Shown piece after piece: positions 38,507 to 47,613 of a DNA stretch of 53,311 bases; position 1 is the stretch's first letter, and every line of letters starts with the position of its first letter. Position numbers and translations under genes: made by a program. This DNA comes from an uncultured Oscillospiraceae bacterium (GTDB lineage Bacteria; Bacillota; Clostridia; Oscillospirales; Oscillospiraceae): the NCBI GenBank assembly GCA_904395905.1, contig CAJFNZ010000059.1, positions 1 through 53,311 of the forward strand, read 5' to 3'. A model generated the notes under the pieces. The model worked only from the letters and a program-made list of their open reading frames with translations. It was not told where the DNA came from and searched no databases.

Positions 38507-41012
38507 GGGGCGGCGGCCCCGGTGGCGCCAGGTGCTGGCCTCCATGCGCCTGGCGCTCTGCGCCCTTCTGGTTCTGGCCGCGCTGGCGGTGGGCGGCATG
38601 GCGCTGATTCGGACCACGCTGCTGGAGAACGCCTATGAGACCGGCACGGCCCTCTCGCGCCACTTTGCCGCCGAGGAGCAGGCGAACCTGGCCGTCTACG
38701 AGACGCTTCTCTCCTTCGGCACGGCGTCGGTGGATTGCCTGGCGGCCGGCGGGGCGGAGCGCGAGGAGGTGGAGACGTGGCTCGGCCTGTACTTCGCGCG
38801 GCTGACCACGGCGCTCGGCGGCGGTGCGGTGGACCCGTACCTGGTCTGGCAGGGGGAAATCCTGGCCGCCAACCCCTGGGAGGGGGACAGCACCTACGAC
38901 GCCGAAAGCGCGGACTGGTACCGGCAGGCCCAGGCCGCCGGCGGCCAGGTGGTGTTCACCGACGTGTACATCGACGCCGTCTACGACCGGCCGGTCATCA
39001 CCGTCGCCCAGCAGTGCCTGGACGGCGAGGGGGTCATGGCCTTCGACGTCCTGCCCGAGGACTTCCGCCTGGATATGGAGCAGATGGACGCGCGGGACTC
39101 CTTTTTCCTCTGCGACGGCCGCGGGGCGCTCATCTACGGCCGGACGGCGCTGGAGCTGCCCCGGGAGGAGCTGGAGGCGTACCTGGGGTTCCTGGTGTCG
39201 GAGATTGCGGCCGGCCGCCTGGACGCGCCGACCGAGTCCATCCGGGACCTGGACGGCAACCGGCGCGGCGTCTACTACACGGCGATGGAGAACGGCTGGT
39301 ACGCCATTCTGACGGTGCCATACAGCAGCATCCTGGGCAGCCTCAACCGGTTTATCGCGGGCTTCGGGCTGGTGCTGGCCGTGGCGGTCGGAATCCTGAC
39401 GGTCTTCACCTGGCGGGAGGTGCGCCTGAACGAGGGCATCCGCCGGGCCCAGGAGACGGTCCAGGTGCTGGGCAACACCTACTACGCCCTGTACCGGGTG
39501 GACTACGAGCGGGAGACGTATGAGATGATCAAGGGCTCGGACTACGTCCGCCGGCGGATCCCGGCCACCGGGGCCTACGACCTGCTGATTCGCACGGCCG
39601 GGGAGGTCATCGAGGCCGGCGCGTTCCGGGAGTTTGCCGAGAGCTTCTCCTGCGAGAAGATCCGGGGGCTGGTCCATCAGCGGGTCCGGGACTTCGGCGG
39701 CGAGTTTCTCCGCCGCTTCGGGGAGGAGTACCGGTGGGTCAGCGTCCGCGTCCTCTTCGACGAGGGGCTGGCGCCCCAGGAGGTGGTCCTCTCCTTCCGG
39801 GAGGTGGACGCCGAAAAGCAGCGGCAGCTGCGGGAACGGCAGCTGCTGGAGGACGCCCTGGAGCTGGCCCGGCAGAACGAGGCCTCCAAGCAGACGTTCT
39901 TCAGCAGTATGTCCCATGATATGCGCACGCCCCTCAACGCCATCATCGGCATGAGCCAGCTGGCGGCGGGCCACGTGGAGGAGCCGGCCGCCGTGGCGGG
40001 GTACCTGGAGAAAATCGGCGCCTCGAGCCGGTATCTGCTGGGGCTCATCAACGACATCCTCGATATGTCCCGGATGGAGCAGGGGAAGATGCTTCTGGAC
40101 AACCGCACCTTCGACCTGGCCGCCTGCGTGGAGGAGTGCCTGGCCCCCCTCCGCCTCCAGGCCGAGGCCGAGGGCAAGACCCTGACCGACCGGGTGGAGC
40201 TGGAGAACGGCAGCCTGCTGGGCGACGCCTTCCGAATCCAGCAGATCCTCAACAACCTCCTCTCCAACGCCCTGAAGTTCACGCCGGCCGGCGGGCGGAT
40301 CTCCCTCGAGGTGCAGCAGCTGGACCGGGGGGACTACGCCAAGTACCGCTTTGTGGTCTCCGACACGGGCATCGGCATGGAGCCGGCGTTTCTGGAGCGG
40401 CTCTTCGAGCCCTACGCCCGGGAGATGCGCTTCAGCGCCAAGGAGGCCGCCGGCACCGGCCTGGGGATGTCCATCACCAAGAGCCTGGTGACGCTGATGC
40501 ACGGCGAAATCCAGGTGGAGAGCCAGCCGGGGAAGGGGAGCGTCTTCACCGTGGTGCTGCCCCTGGCGGCGGCCGAGCGCCAGGGGCCGTCGGCGGAGGC
40601 CGAGGCGTTCTCCCTGGAGGGGCTGCGGATCCTCCTGGCCGAGGACAACCCGCTGAACATGGAGATTGCCGCCGAGGTGCTGGAGGCCCAGGGGGTCCGC
40701 GTGACCCAGGCCTGGAACGGCGCCGAGGCGCTGGAAACCTTCCGGGAATCGGACCCGTTCTTTTTCGATGCGATTCTCATGGATATGCAGATGCCGGAGC
40801 TGGACGGGTGCGAGGCGGCCCGGCGGATCCGGGCCCTGGACCGGCCCGACGCGGCGCGGGTGCCCATCGTGGCGGTGACGGCCAACGCCTTTGCCGAGGA
40901 CCTGGCGGCCACCACGGCGGCCGGTATGGACGCGCACGTCTCCAAGCCCATCGACTTCGGCGAGCTGGGCAGGACGCTGGCCCGTCTGGTCCGCCGGAGC
41001 GGCGAGGGCTGA
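38493..41012 (+). CDS. Hybrid sensor histidine kinase
   Basis: An 839-residue protein. Membrane helices at about 17-38 and 287-305 flank an extracellular dCache-like sensor (40-285). A PAS-like region (325-445), HisKA with His475 (SSMSHDMRTPLNAIIG) and HATPase_c (NNLLSNALKFTP, DTGIGM, GTGLGMSI) follow. A C-terminal receiver (710-835) has Asp764 (ILMDMQMPELDG) and Lys818. The start is uncertain: GTG at 38493 has no ribosome site and relies on overlap with the HPt gene; ATG at 38544 is an alternative. It is the last gene of the operon and the source of the phosphorelay. Confidence 0.92.
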   Translation: MARPEGRRPRWRQVLASMRLALCALLVLAALAVGGMALIRTTLLENAYETGTALSRHFAAEEQANLAVYETLLSFGTASVDCLAAGGAEREEVETWLGLYFARLTTALGGGAVDPYLVWQGEILAANPWEGDSTYDAESADWYRQAQAAGGQVVFTDVYIDAVYDRPVITVAQQCLDGEGVMAFDVLPEDFRLDMEQMDARDSFFLCDGRGALIYGRTALELPREELEAYLGFLVSEIAAGRLDAPTESIRDLDGNRRGVYYTAMENGWYAILTVPYSSILGSLNRFIAGFGLVLAVAVGILTVFTWREVRLNEGIRRAQETVQVLGNTYYALYRVDYERETYEMIKGSDYVRRRIPATGAYDLLIRTAGEVIEAGAFREFAESFSCEKIRGLVHQRVRDFGGEFLRRFGEEYRWVSVRVLFDEGLAPQEVVLSFREVDAEKQRQLRERQLLEDALELARQNEASKQTFFSSMSHDMRTPLNAIIGMSQLAAGHVEEPAAVAGYLEKIGASSRYLLGLINDILDMSRMEQGKMLLDNRTFDLAACVEECLAPLRLQAEAEGKTLTDRVELENGSLLGDAFRIQQILNNLLSNALKFTPAGGRISLEVQQLDRGDYAKYRFVVSDTGIGMEPAFLERLFEPYAREMRFSAKEAAGTGLGMSITKSLVTLMHGEIQVESQPGKGSVFTVVLPLAAAERQGPSAEAEAFSLEGLRILLAEDNPLNMEIAAEVLEAQGVRVTQAWNGAEALETFRESDPFFFDAILMDMQMPELDGCEAARRIRALDRPDAARVPIVAVTANAFAEDLAATTAAGMDAHVSKPIDFGELGRTLARLVRRSGEG

Positions 41013-41020
41013 GGATACGG

Positions 41021-41061
41021 AAAAGGGGCGCTGCGAACTTCTGTTCGCAGCGCCCTTTTTT
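41021..41061. terminator. Bidirectional terminator between the kinase operon and livF
   Basis: A perfect 13-bp stem, GGGCGCTGCGAAC (41026-41038) with its complement (41043-41055), has a TTCT loop. It is followed by T6 on the plus strand and flanked by AAAA (41021-41024) that gives a T-run on the minus strand. It serves both convergent transcripts. Confidence 0.93.
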
Positions 41062-41083
41062 GACGTGGCCTGTGGGGCCGGTT

Positions 41084-41791
<708 letters not shown>

Positions 41792-41792
41792 G

Positions 41793-42560
41793 TCAGTCCT
41801 CCTCCTTCCCCAGGTACGCCTCGATGACCAGCTCGTTCTTCTGGATTTCCGCCGGCGTGCCGCTGGCAATCCGCTCGCCGTGGTTCAGCACGTAGATCCG
41901 GTCGCAGATGTTCATGACGAATTTCATGTCGTGTTCGATGAGGATGATGGTGTAGCCCATGTCCCGCAGGCTGCGGACGGTGCGCATCAGCTCGCCGGTC
42001 TCCTGCTCGTTCATGCCGGCGGCCGGCTCGTCCAGCAGCAGGATGCTGGGGTCCGTGGCCATGGCCCGGGCAATTTCCAGCTTCCGCTGCTCGCCGTAGG
42101 GGAGGCTGTCGGGCATGGCGTACTTCCGCTCGGTGAGGCCCATAATCTCAAGAATCTCCAATGCCCGCTTCTCCTGGGCGGCCAGCTCCCGGCGCTTCCT
42201 GCCGGTGTGCAGGACGTTGTCCAGAAGGTTGGCCTTGGCCCGGCAGCACATCCCCATCTGGACGTTTTCCAGCACCGTCATCTTGGGGAACAGCCGGATG
42301 TTCTGGAAGGTCCGGGCAAAGCCCAGGCGGGTGATTTCGTGGGGCTTGAGACCGTTGATTTGCTTGCCGTTCAGGTACACCGTGCCGGATGTGGCCTTGT
42401 ACGTGCCGGTGATGACGTTGAAGAGCGTCGTCTTGCCCGCGCCGTTGGGGCCGATGACGCCGACGATTTCCCCCAGGTTGACCTCCATGTTGACGTGGTT
42501 CAGGGCCACCAGGCCGCCGAACTGCTGCACCAGGTCCGATACAACCAGATTCCCGCTCAT
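41793..42560 (-). CDS. livG: Branched-chain amino-acid-type ABC transporter ATPase LivG
   Basis: A 255-residue ATPase: Walker A GPNGAGKTTLFNVITG, the LivG marker LARTFQNIRLFPKMTVLENVQMG (read GFARTFQN here), signature LPYGEQRKLEIARAM, Walker B ILLLDEPAAGMN, switch LIEHDM. It overlaps livM by four bases (ATGA). Signature LPYGEQ in place of LSGGQ is normal for LivG. Confidence 0.95.
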   Translation of the reverse strand: MSGNLVVSDLVQQFGGLVALNHVNMEVNLGEIVGVIGPNGAGKTTLFNVITGTYKATSGTVYLNGKQINGLKPHEITRLGFARTFQNIRLFPKMTVLENVQMGMCCRAKANLLDNVLHTGRKRRELAAQEKRALEILEIMGLTERKYAMPDSLPYGEQRKLEIARAMATDPSILLLDEPAAGMNEQETGELMRTVRSLRDMGYTIILIEHDMKFVMNICDRIYVLNHGERIASGTPAEIQKNELVIEAYLGKEED

Positions 42561-43603
42561 GCGCCCTTGCCTCCTTTCTTGCCGCCGCCGACTTTGGCGG
42601 CCCGCTCCAGCTCCTTGCGGCGGATGAGGCCCAGGTCCAGACTGCCCAGCAGGCCGTCGGGCTTGAGAACCATCATGATGACCATCAGCGCGCCGTAGAT
42701 GAGCATCCGGTACTCCAGCAGGTCGCGCATAATCTCCGGCAGCAGCGTCAGGGCGATGGCGCCCAGGTACGTGCCGGGGATGCTGCCCAGGCCGCCGAAG
42801 ATAATCATGACAATCAGCTCCTGGGAGGCGGCGGTGGTGTAGATGGACGGGTGGATGAACGTGGCGTACTGGGCGTAGAAGGCGCCGGCCAGGCCGGCAA
42901 TCATGGCCGAGATGACGAAGGTGGTCCGCTTGACCTTGACGATGTTGATGCCCATGGTCTCGGCCACGTCGTCGTCGTCGCGGATGGCCTTGATGGACAG
43001 GCCGAAGGTGGAGTTGACCAGGTTTTTCACGACGAGGGTCACCAGCACCACCAGGATGAAGGCGATGAAGAACGTCGCCTGGGCCGAGCGCAGCTCCAGC
43101 CCGAAGATGGAAATCGGCGGGATGTTCATGATGCCCAGGGCGCCGCCGGTGAAGCTGGTCCAGTTCAGCTCGATGAGCCGGACAATCTCACAAAAGCCCA
43201 TGGTGACGATGGTCAGGTAGTAGCCCTTGAGCTTCAGCGAGGGCAGGGCCACCAGGTAGCCGAAGAAGCCGGAAATCACCACGGCCAGAATCATCGCCGG
43301 GATGGTGGACAGGCCCAGGCGCATAATCAGGAGGGTTCCGGCGTAGGAGCCGATGCCCCAGAAGGCCGCCTGGCCGAAGGACATCTGGCCCATGTAGCCG
43401 GTCACCAGGTTCAGCCCCAGGGTCAGCATGATGTTCGTCAGGCACAGCGTGCCAATCCGCAGCACGTAGCGGTTGGAGGTGACGAGGGGCAGGGCCAGCG
43501 TGGCGGCGACCAGGACGATGAGGATGACGGTCTGGTGCATGGCCAGGAACCGGAGAAAGCTGTTCCATCCCCTGCGGAGCGTCCCGTTGGATTGTTTCAG
43601 CAT
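42557..43603 (-). CDS. livM: Branched-chain amino-acid-type ABC permease LivM
   Basis: A 348-residue permease with about ten hydrophobic segments. LivM features are LCLTNIMLTLGLNLVTGYMGQMSFGQAAFWGIGSY near residue 55-90, AIRDDDDVAETMGIN (coupling loop) and IIFGGLGSIPGTYLGA. It has a Lys/Gly-rich C-terminal tail. ATG at 43603 has GAGGGAA upstream, 13 bp after livH. Confidence 0.94.
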   Translation of the reverse strand: MLKQSNGTLRRGWNSFLRFLAMHQTVILIVLVAATLALPLVTSNRYVLRIGTLCLTNIMLTLGLNLVTGYMGQMSFGQAAFWGIGSYAGTLLIMRLGLSTIPAMILAVVISGFFGYLVALPSLKLKGYYLTIVTMGFCEIVRLIELNWTSFTGGALGIMNIPPISIFGLELRSAQATFFIAFILVVLVTLVVKNLVNSTFGLSIKAIRDDDDVAETMGINIVKVKRTTFVISAMIAGLAGAFYAQYATFIHPSIYTTAASQELIVMIIFGGLGSIPGTYLGAIALTLLPEIMRDLLEYRMLIYGALMVIMMVLKPDGLLGSLDLGLIRRKELERAAKVGGGKKGGKGA

Positions 43604-43616
43604 ATTCGTTCCCTCC

Positions 43617-44495
43617 TCACATCTTATCGACGTTCTGCTTGCCGAAGATCCCGCTGGGCTTGATGAGCAGCACCAGAATCAGGATTCCGAACGCAATGGC
43701 GTCGCGATAGCCGGAGTGAATATAGCTGGCGCCGATGGCCTCGGCCAGGCCCACGATGAGGCCGCCGACCATGGCCCCGGGCAGGGAGCCCACGCCGCCC
43801 AGGACGGCGGCGGCAAAGGTCTTCATGCCCACAGTGAAGCTCATGGTGGTGTCGATGTTCTGGTAGTACGACCCCACCAGCGCGCCGGAGACGCAGGCCA
43901 GCATGGCGCTGACCACGAAGGTGCCGGCGATGATTCCCTTGACGTTGATGCCCATCAGCTTGGCGCAGTTGGTGTTCTGGGAGACGGCCAGCATGGACTT
44001 GCCGACTTTCGTCTTGTAGACCACCAGGGAGAGCACCGCCATGAGCACCACGCAGATGAGGAAGATGACCACCTGGGTGTAGCTGATGACCGCGCCGCCA
44101 ATCTGCACCCGGCCCAGGTCCAGGAAGTTGGGGAAGGCCTTGGTGTCGGTGCCAATCCAGATCTGGATGGCGTTCTCGATGAACGTGCCGATGCCCAGGG
44201 TGGAAATCAGGGCGGCCATCCGGGGGGCGTTCCGGGCCCGCAGGGGGCGCAGGCCGATGAAGTCCACCAGGAAGCCCACCAGCCCCGTCAGCGCCAGGCA
44301 CAGCGGCAGCGCCAGGGCCACCGTTACGTTGGCCATCGACATCATGATGTACATCAGGTACGCGCCCAGCATGTACACCGCGCCGTTGGCGAAGTTGATC
44401 AGCCGCAGCACGCCGAACACCAGGGAATACCCGATGGCGACCAGCGCGTAGATGCAGCCGATGGTCAAGCCATTGACAATTTGTTGAAGAAACAC
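43617..44495 (-). CDS. livH: Branched-chain amino-acid-type ABC permease LivH
   Basis: A 292-residue permease. Typical LivH start FLQQIVNGLTIGCIYALVAIGYSLVFGVLRLINFANG and coupling segment MLAVSQNTNCAKLMGINV are present, as is VLGGVGSLPGAMVGGLIVGLAEA. The start is GTG at 44495 with GGAGGA 8 bases upstream. The 129 bp upstream (to the lacI stop) contain a perfect 7-bp hairpin but no clear promoter, so it is probably read through from lacI. Confidence 0.93.
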   Translation of the reverse strand: MFLQQIVNGLTIGCIYALVAIGYSLVFGVLRLINFANGAVYMLGAYLMYIMMSMANVTVALALPLCLALTGLVGFLVDFIGLRPLRARNAPRMAALISTLGIGTFIENAIQIWIGTDTKAFPNFLDLGRVQIGGAVISYTQVVIFLICVVLMAVLSLVVYKTKVGKSMLAVSQNTNCAKLMGINVKGIIAGTFVVSAMLACVSGALVGSYYQNIDTTMSFTVGMKTFAAAVLGGVGSLPGAMVGGLIVGLAEAIGASYIHSGYRDAIAFGILILVLLIKPSGIFGKQNVDKM

Positions 44496-44552
44496 GGATT
44501 TGTCCTCCTCCGAGAAGAATGGTAAGCCGGAGCCACTGTCACACATCCGTCT

Positions 44553-44570
44553 GCCGGGAGCCGTCCCGGC
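44553..44570 (-). other. Small hairpin between lacI and livH
   Basis: GCCGGGA (44553-44559) pairs with TCCCGGC (44564-44570) around a tetraloop, with no T-run. It may tune readthrough or mRNA stability between the regulator gene and the transporter genes. No promoter is seen in 44496-44624. Confidence 0.35.
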
Positions 44571-44624
44571 CGCAGTGCGCTGGCAACCCTCCGTCGTCAG
44601 GGGCAAATCGGAAACCGTGCGGCC

Positions 44625-45659
44625 CTACCGGGCCCGGGCCGGCGCCGTGCTGCCGCGGACCGTCAGCCGCCCGTGGACCAGGACCGTCTTGGGCGCGTCC
44701 TGGGGGCGCTGGATCCGCTCCATCAGCAGCTCGACCGCGTTGCGGCCAATCTCCCCGTAGGGGACGTGGACCGTCGTCAGCGGCGGCGTCAGCAGGGAGC
44801 TGAACGACAGATCCCCCACGCCCACCACCGAGATGTCGTGAGGCACCACCAGGCCGTACTCCTGGAAGGCCTTGACCGCGGCGATGGCAATGCAGTCGTT
44901 GTCGGCAAAGAAGGCCGTGGGCAGGTCGTCCAGGGTCGGCAGGCGGCTGAGCCAGAGCTGTGTGGCAAAGGTCGCGCCGTTGAGGGTCGGGGAAATCAGC
45001 ACCGGCTTGAGCGGCTCGAGCTGATACTCCATCATCGCCCCGTAGAAGCCCTGGCTCCGCTCGGTGAAGTTGGCCGAGGGGACGCTGCTCCGCAGGTATC
45101 CGATTTTTCGGTGCCCCAGTTCGTACAGATGCCCGACGGCATCGTATACGGCTTTTCGGTTGTTGACGGTGATGCTGGAGATCTCCAGCAGCGCGACGGC
45201 GTTGTCCACCGACACAACCGGCATATCCAGATCCAACAGCAGGCGCTCCCGGGCCGGCTCCAGTTCCGTCCCCAGGAAGAGGACCCCCTGGGTTTTCGAC
45301 TGCTTGAGCTGGCTCAGCACGGCTTGGACGTTCTGGGCGTCCACGCTGTGGACCAGCAGGGAGATGTTCCGGTCGCTGCAAGTGGACATAATCTGGTCCA
45401 CAATGGCCGCCAGGCCCACCTGGTTAATCTCCGCCACCAGCCCGTGGGAGACGTACTTGAGAAGGCACACCTGGGTCTGGGGCTCTGCCCCGGCGGCCTT
45501 TTTGTTTACATAATTGTGCTCCTGCATCAGCTTCAGAATCCGCTCGCGGGTCTCGTCGGAGACGCCTTTTTTCCCGTTCAGCACCAGAGAGACTGTGGCC
45601 GTTGAAACGTCTGCCAATTTTGCGATTTCCCGTATGGTAACAGTTTTTTTCAGAGGCAT
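44625..45659 (-). CDS. LacI family transcriptional regulator
   Basis: A 344-residue repressor. Helix-turn-helix TIREIAKLADVSTATVSLVLNGKKGVSDETRERIL (residues 8-42), hinge, then a periplasmic-binding-protein-like sensor domain (VLFLGTELEPARERL, TAFFADNDCIAIAAVKAFQEYG, ISVVGVGDLSFSSLLTPPLTTVHVPYGEIG). It sits between the DhaKL-like genes and the transporter genes it probably controls. It has its own promoter with a palindrome in the spacer. Confidence 0.93.
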   Translation of the reverse strand: MPLKKTVTIREIAKLADVSTATVSLVLNGKKGVSDETRERILKLMQEHNYVNKKAAGAEPQTQVCLLKYVSHGLVAEINQVGLAAIVDQIMSTCSDRNISLLVHSVDAQNVQAVLSQLKQSKTQGVLFLGTELEPARERLLLDLDMPVVSVDNAVALLEISSITVNNRKAVYDAVGHLYELGHRKIGYLRSSVPSANFTERSQGFYGAMMEYQLEPLKPVLISPTLNGATFATQLWLSRLPTLDDLPTAFFADNDCIAIAAVKAFQEYGLVVPHDISVVGVGDLSFSSLLTPPLTTVHVPYGEIGRNAVELLMERIQRPQDAPKTVLVHGRLTVRGSTAPARAR

Positions 45660-45683
45660 GGCTCATTTCCCTTTATGTATATA

Positions 45684-45713
45684 AATTTACCCGATTGGCA
45701 TCGGAAGTTGGAA
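45684..45713 (-). promoter_or_regulatory. Promoter of lacI-type gene with candidate operator
   Basis: On the minus strand, TTCCAA (45713-45708), an 18-bp spacer and TAAATT (45689-45684). The palindrome CCGAT-TGGC-ATCGG (45691-45704) lies wholly in the spacer, as expected for an autorepressing LacI-family protein. The boxes are only fair matches. Confidence 0.45.
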
Positions 45714-45741
45714 ATCCATTCAACGGTTCACAGCGGGGGCC

Positions 45742-46374
45742 CTACTGGGCGAGGAATTCGTAAAAGGATTGTATCAGAATACTGGCAGCCACGGCGCCCT
45801 GGTCGGGCCTGCCGGCGGCGCCGGAGCGGCGGGCGGTCTTGCCCGCGTGGCGCTCCATGGCGGCCGTGGCCCGGACGCCGTCTTCGGCCCGCTCTGCGGC
45901 CGCCAGCGCTGCCTCCGGGAGGTCTGCGCCGGCGGCGGCGGCCCGGGCTGCGCCCCGGGCCGCCGGGGCGAGGGCGTCGAGCACCGTGCAGTCGCCGGGG
46001 CGGCACTGGCCCCGCCGCTGGACCCCTTCGGCCACGCCGTCCAGGAAGGCCGCGAACTCCGCCGGCCCCATGGAGGAGACCCCCTGCAGGCGGCGGGCGC
46101 CGGTCAGAATCCCGCAGGCCATCAGCGCCCCCATGGTGGACGGCGCCGCCTGGAGCATATCCAGCGCCGCCTGGGTGAGGGCCTCGCCGATGTCCTCGGT
46201 CTCCGAGGCGTTCAGGGACTCGGAGAAGGCCTGGAAGCCTTTGCGCAGGGTGCAGCCCAGGTCGCCGTCTCCGGCCTGGGCGTCGATGGCGCACAGGTAT
46301 TCGCAGTGGGCGGTCATGGCGGCGGCAGCGGCGGCAAACATCTGGTGGACGGCTGCGGCGTTCAGCGCGTCCAT
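45742..46374 (-). CDS. DhaL-like kinase subunit
   Basis: A 210-residue all-helical DhaL/Dak2-type protein. The nucleotide- and Mg-binding triad is intact in AIDAQAGDGDLG (Asp31, Asp36, Asp38), followed by TLRKGF; later motifs are APSTMGALMACGILTGA (weaker than the usual GGxSG) and DALAPAARGA. In dihydroxyacetone kinases DhaL carries the ATP or ADP that phosphorylates the DhaK-bound substrate. ATG at 46374 is preferred over 46455: the upstream stretch is low-complexity without homology, and GGGGA lies before 46374. No DhaM is present in the window. Confidence 0.8.
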   Translation of the reverse strand: MDALNAAAVHQMFAAAAAAMTAHCEYLCAIDAQAGDGDLGCTLRKGFQAFSESLNASETEDIGEALTQAALDMLQAAPSTMGALMACGILTGARRLQGVSSMGPAEFAAFLDGVAEGVQRRGQCRPGDCTVLDALAPAARGAARAAAAGADLPEAALAAAERAEDGVRATAAMERHAGKTARRSGAAGRPDQGAVAASILIQSFYEFLAQ

Positions 46375-46470
46375 GGGCCGTCCCCTGTCGGCGGCGCCGG
46401 AGGGCGGCCCGCTGGACTTGGCGGCTGCCGGGGAATGGCTGGAACCGGTAACCATCTCATTTTCTTCACA

Positions 46471-46500
46471 ATTATACTACACCTCCCGGCATTTTGTACA
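46471..46500 (-). promoter_or_regulatory. Promoter of the DhaL-like gene
   Basis: On the minus strand, TGTACA (46500-46495), an 18-bp spacer and TATAAT (46476-46471). It gives the DhaL-like gene a start independent of the DhaK-like gene, with a leader of about 90 nt. Confidence 0.55.
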
Positions 46501-46524
46501 TCTCTCCGGGGCCTTTTGCCCCAT

Positions 46525-47508
46525 TCAGTTCCGCAGCGCCAGGGAGCGGCAGGGGGCGTCCAGCAGGGGCTTGAGCTCCTCGTCCACCTCCATGAGCGTG
46601 AAGGAACATCCGGCCGTGTCCAGGGCGGTCACCAGGCTGCCGACTACGGTCCGGTAGACCCGGACGCCCCGCTCCTCCAGCAGCTGCTGCAGCTCGCAGT
46701 TCATGATGTACAGCTCGATGGGCGGCGTGCCGCCCAGGCCGTTCACCAGGACGGCGACCTCCTGGCCGGTGTAGTCGCGGTCCTGAAAGATCTGCTCGAG
46801 CATCTGGGCGGCAATCTCCTGGGCCGGCCGCAGGGGCTGCCGGCCGGTGCCCGGCTCCCCGCAGATGCCCGTGCCGGTCTCCATCTCGCCCGGGCCCAGC
46901 TCGAAGACGGGCTGGCCGGCGCCGGGAAGCGTACAGGACGTCAGCACCACGCCGGCCGTCCGGAGATTGGCGGCGGCCTTTTCGGTCACGTCCCGGGCCG
47001 CGGCCAGGGGATAGCCGGCAGCCGCGGCCGCGCAGGCGATTTTCTGCACCAGAATCGACCCGGCGACGCCCCGCCGGCCGGCGGCGCTGGCGGGGACGGC
47101 GGTGTCGTCCCCGACGACGACCATCTCCACCGGGATGCCTGCGCGCTGCGCCTCTTCCATGGCGACCCGGGCGTTCATGACGGTGCCGGAATAGTTTTGG
47201 AGAACCAACAGCACGCCCTGGCCGTAGTCCGCCTGGCGAATCCCCCGGAGAATACTGGCGGCTTCCGGGAAGGCAAAGACGCTTCCCACCACCGCGGCGT
47301 CCAGGAGGCCGGGACCTACGCAGCCTGCGTTGGACGGCTCGTGCCCGCCGCCGCCGGCGGCGATGACGCCCACCCGGGCGGCGGTTGGCTCCCGTTTCCT
47401 GGCGAGAATCTCCTCTTTGGGGAAATATTCCAAATCCGGGTTGCAGTAGGCCATGCCCTGGAGGGCTTCAGAGACGGCATCCTCGGGGCTGTTCATCAGT
47501 TTTTTCAT
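46525..47508 (-). CDS. DhaK-like protein lacking two catalytic residues
   Basis: A 327-residue homologue of the dihydroxyacetone-binding subunit DhaK, colinear with the E. coli protein (MKKLMNSPEDAVSEAL start, AGGGGHEPSNAG, LQNYSGTVMN, GRRGVAGSILVQKI, ICGEPG, LVNGLGGTPPIELY). His56 is kept, but the residue equal to Asp109 is Thr (NYSGT, codon ACC) and the residue equal to His218, which binds the substrate covalently, is Cys216 (GICGEPG). Canonical dihydroxyacetone phosphorylation is therefore doubtful; a different substrate or a regulatory role like DhaQ is possible. ATG at 47508 has GGAGG upstream. Confidence 0.85.
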   Translation of the reverse strand: MKKLMNSPEDAVSEALQGMAYCNPDLEYFPKEEILARKREPTAARVGVIAAGGGGHEPSNAGCVGPGLLDAAVVGSVFAFPEAASILRGIRQADYGQGVLLVLQNYSGTVMNARVAMEEAQRAGIPVEMVVVGDDTAVPASAAGRRGVAGSILVQKIACAAAAAGYPLAAARDVTEKAAANLRTAGVVLTSCTLPGAGQPVFELGPGEMETGTGICGEPGTGRQPLRPAQEIAAQMLEQIFQDRDYTGQEVAVLVNGLGGTPPIELYIMNCELQQLLEERGVRVYRTVVGSLVTALDTAGCSFTLMEVDEELKPLLDAPCRSLALRN

Positions 47509-47550
47509 ATCCCGGCCTCCTAAAGCTGACAGAGTACGGATGATTTTAGA

Positions 47551-47579
47551 GGAACGGCGCCGTGGTGCGGCGCCGTTCC
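47551..47579 (-). terminator. Hairpin between amidohydrolase and DhaK-like genes
   Basis: A perfect 12-bp stem, GGAACGGCGCCG (47551-47562) with its complement (47568-47579), 5-nt loop, is followed on the minus strand by TCTAAAATC. The poor T-run suggests partial termination or a processing site that lowers expression of the downstream kinase genes relative to the binding protein. Confidence 0.55.
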
Positions 47580-47613
47580 GATGCAAGGGAATGGGGAAGG
47601 ATCTTGGAAGGAC

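Noticed and set aside
46375-46455. An N-terminal extension of the DhaL-like protein from ATG at 46455
   Set aside because: The extra 27 residues are low-complexity and unlike any DhaL, there is no ribosome site, and the start would be only about 9 nt from the predicted transcription start.
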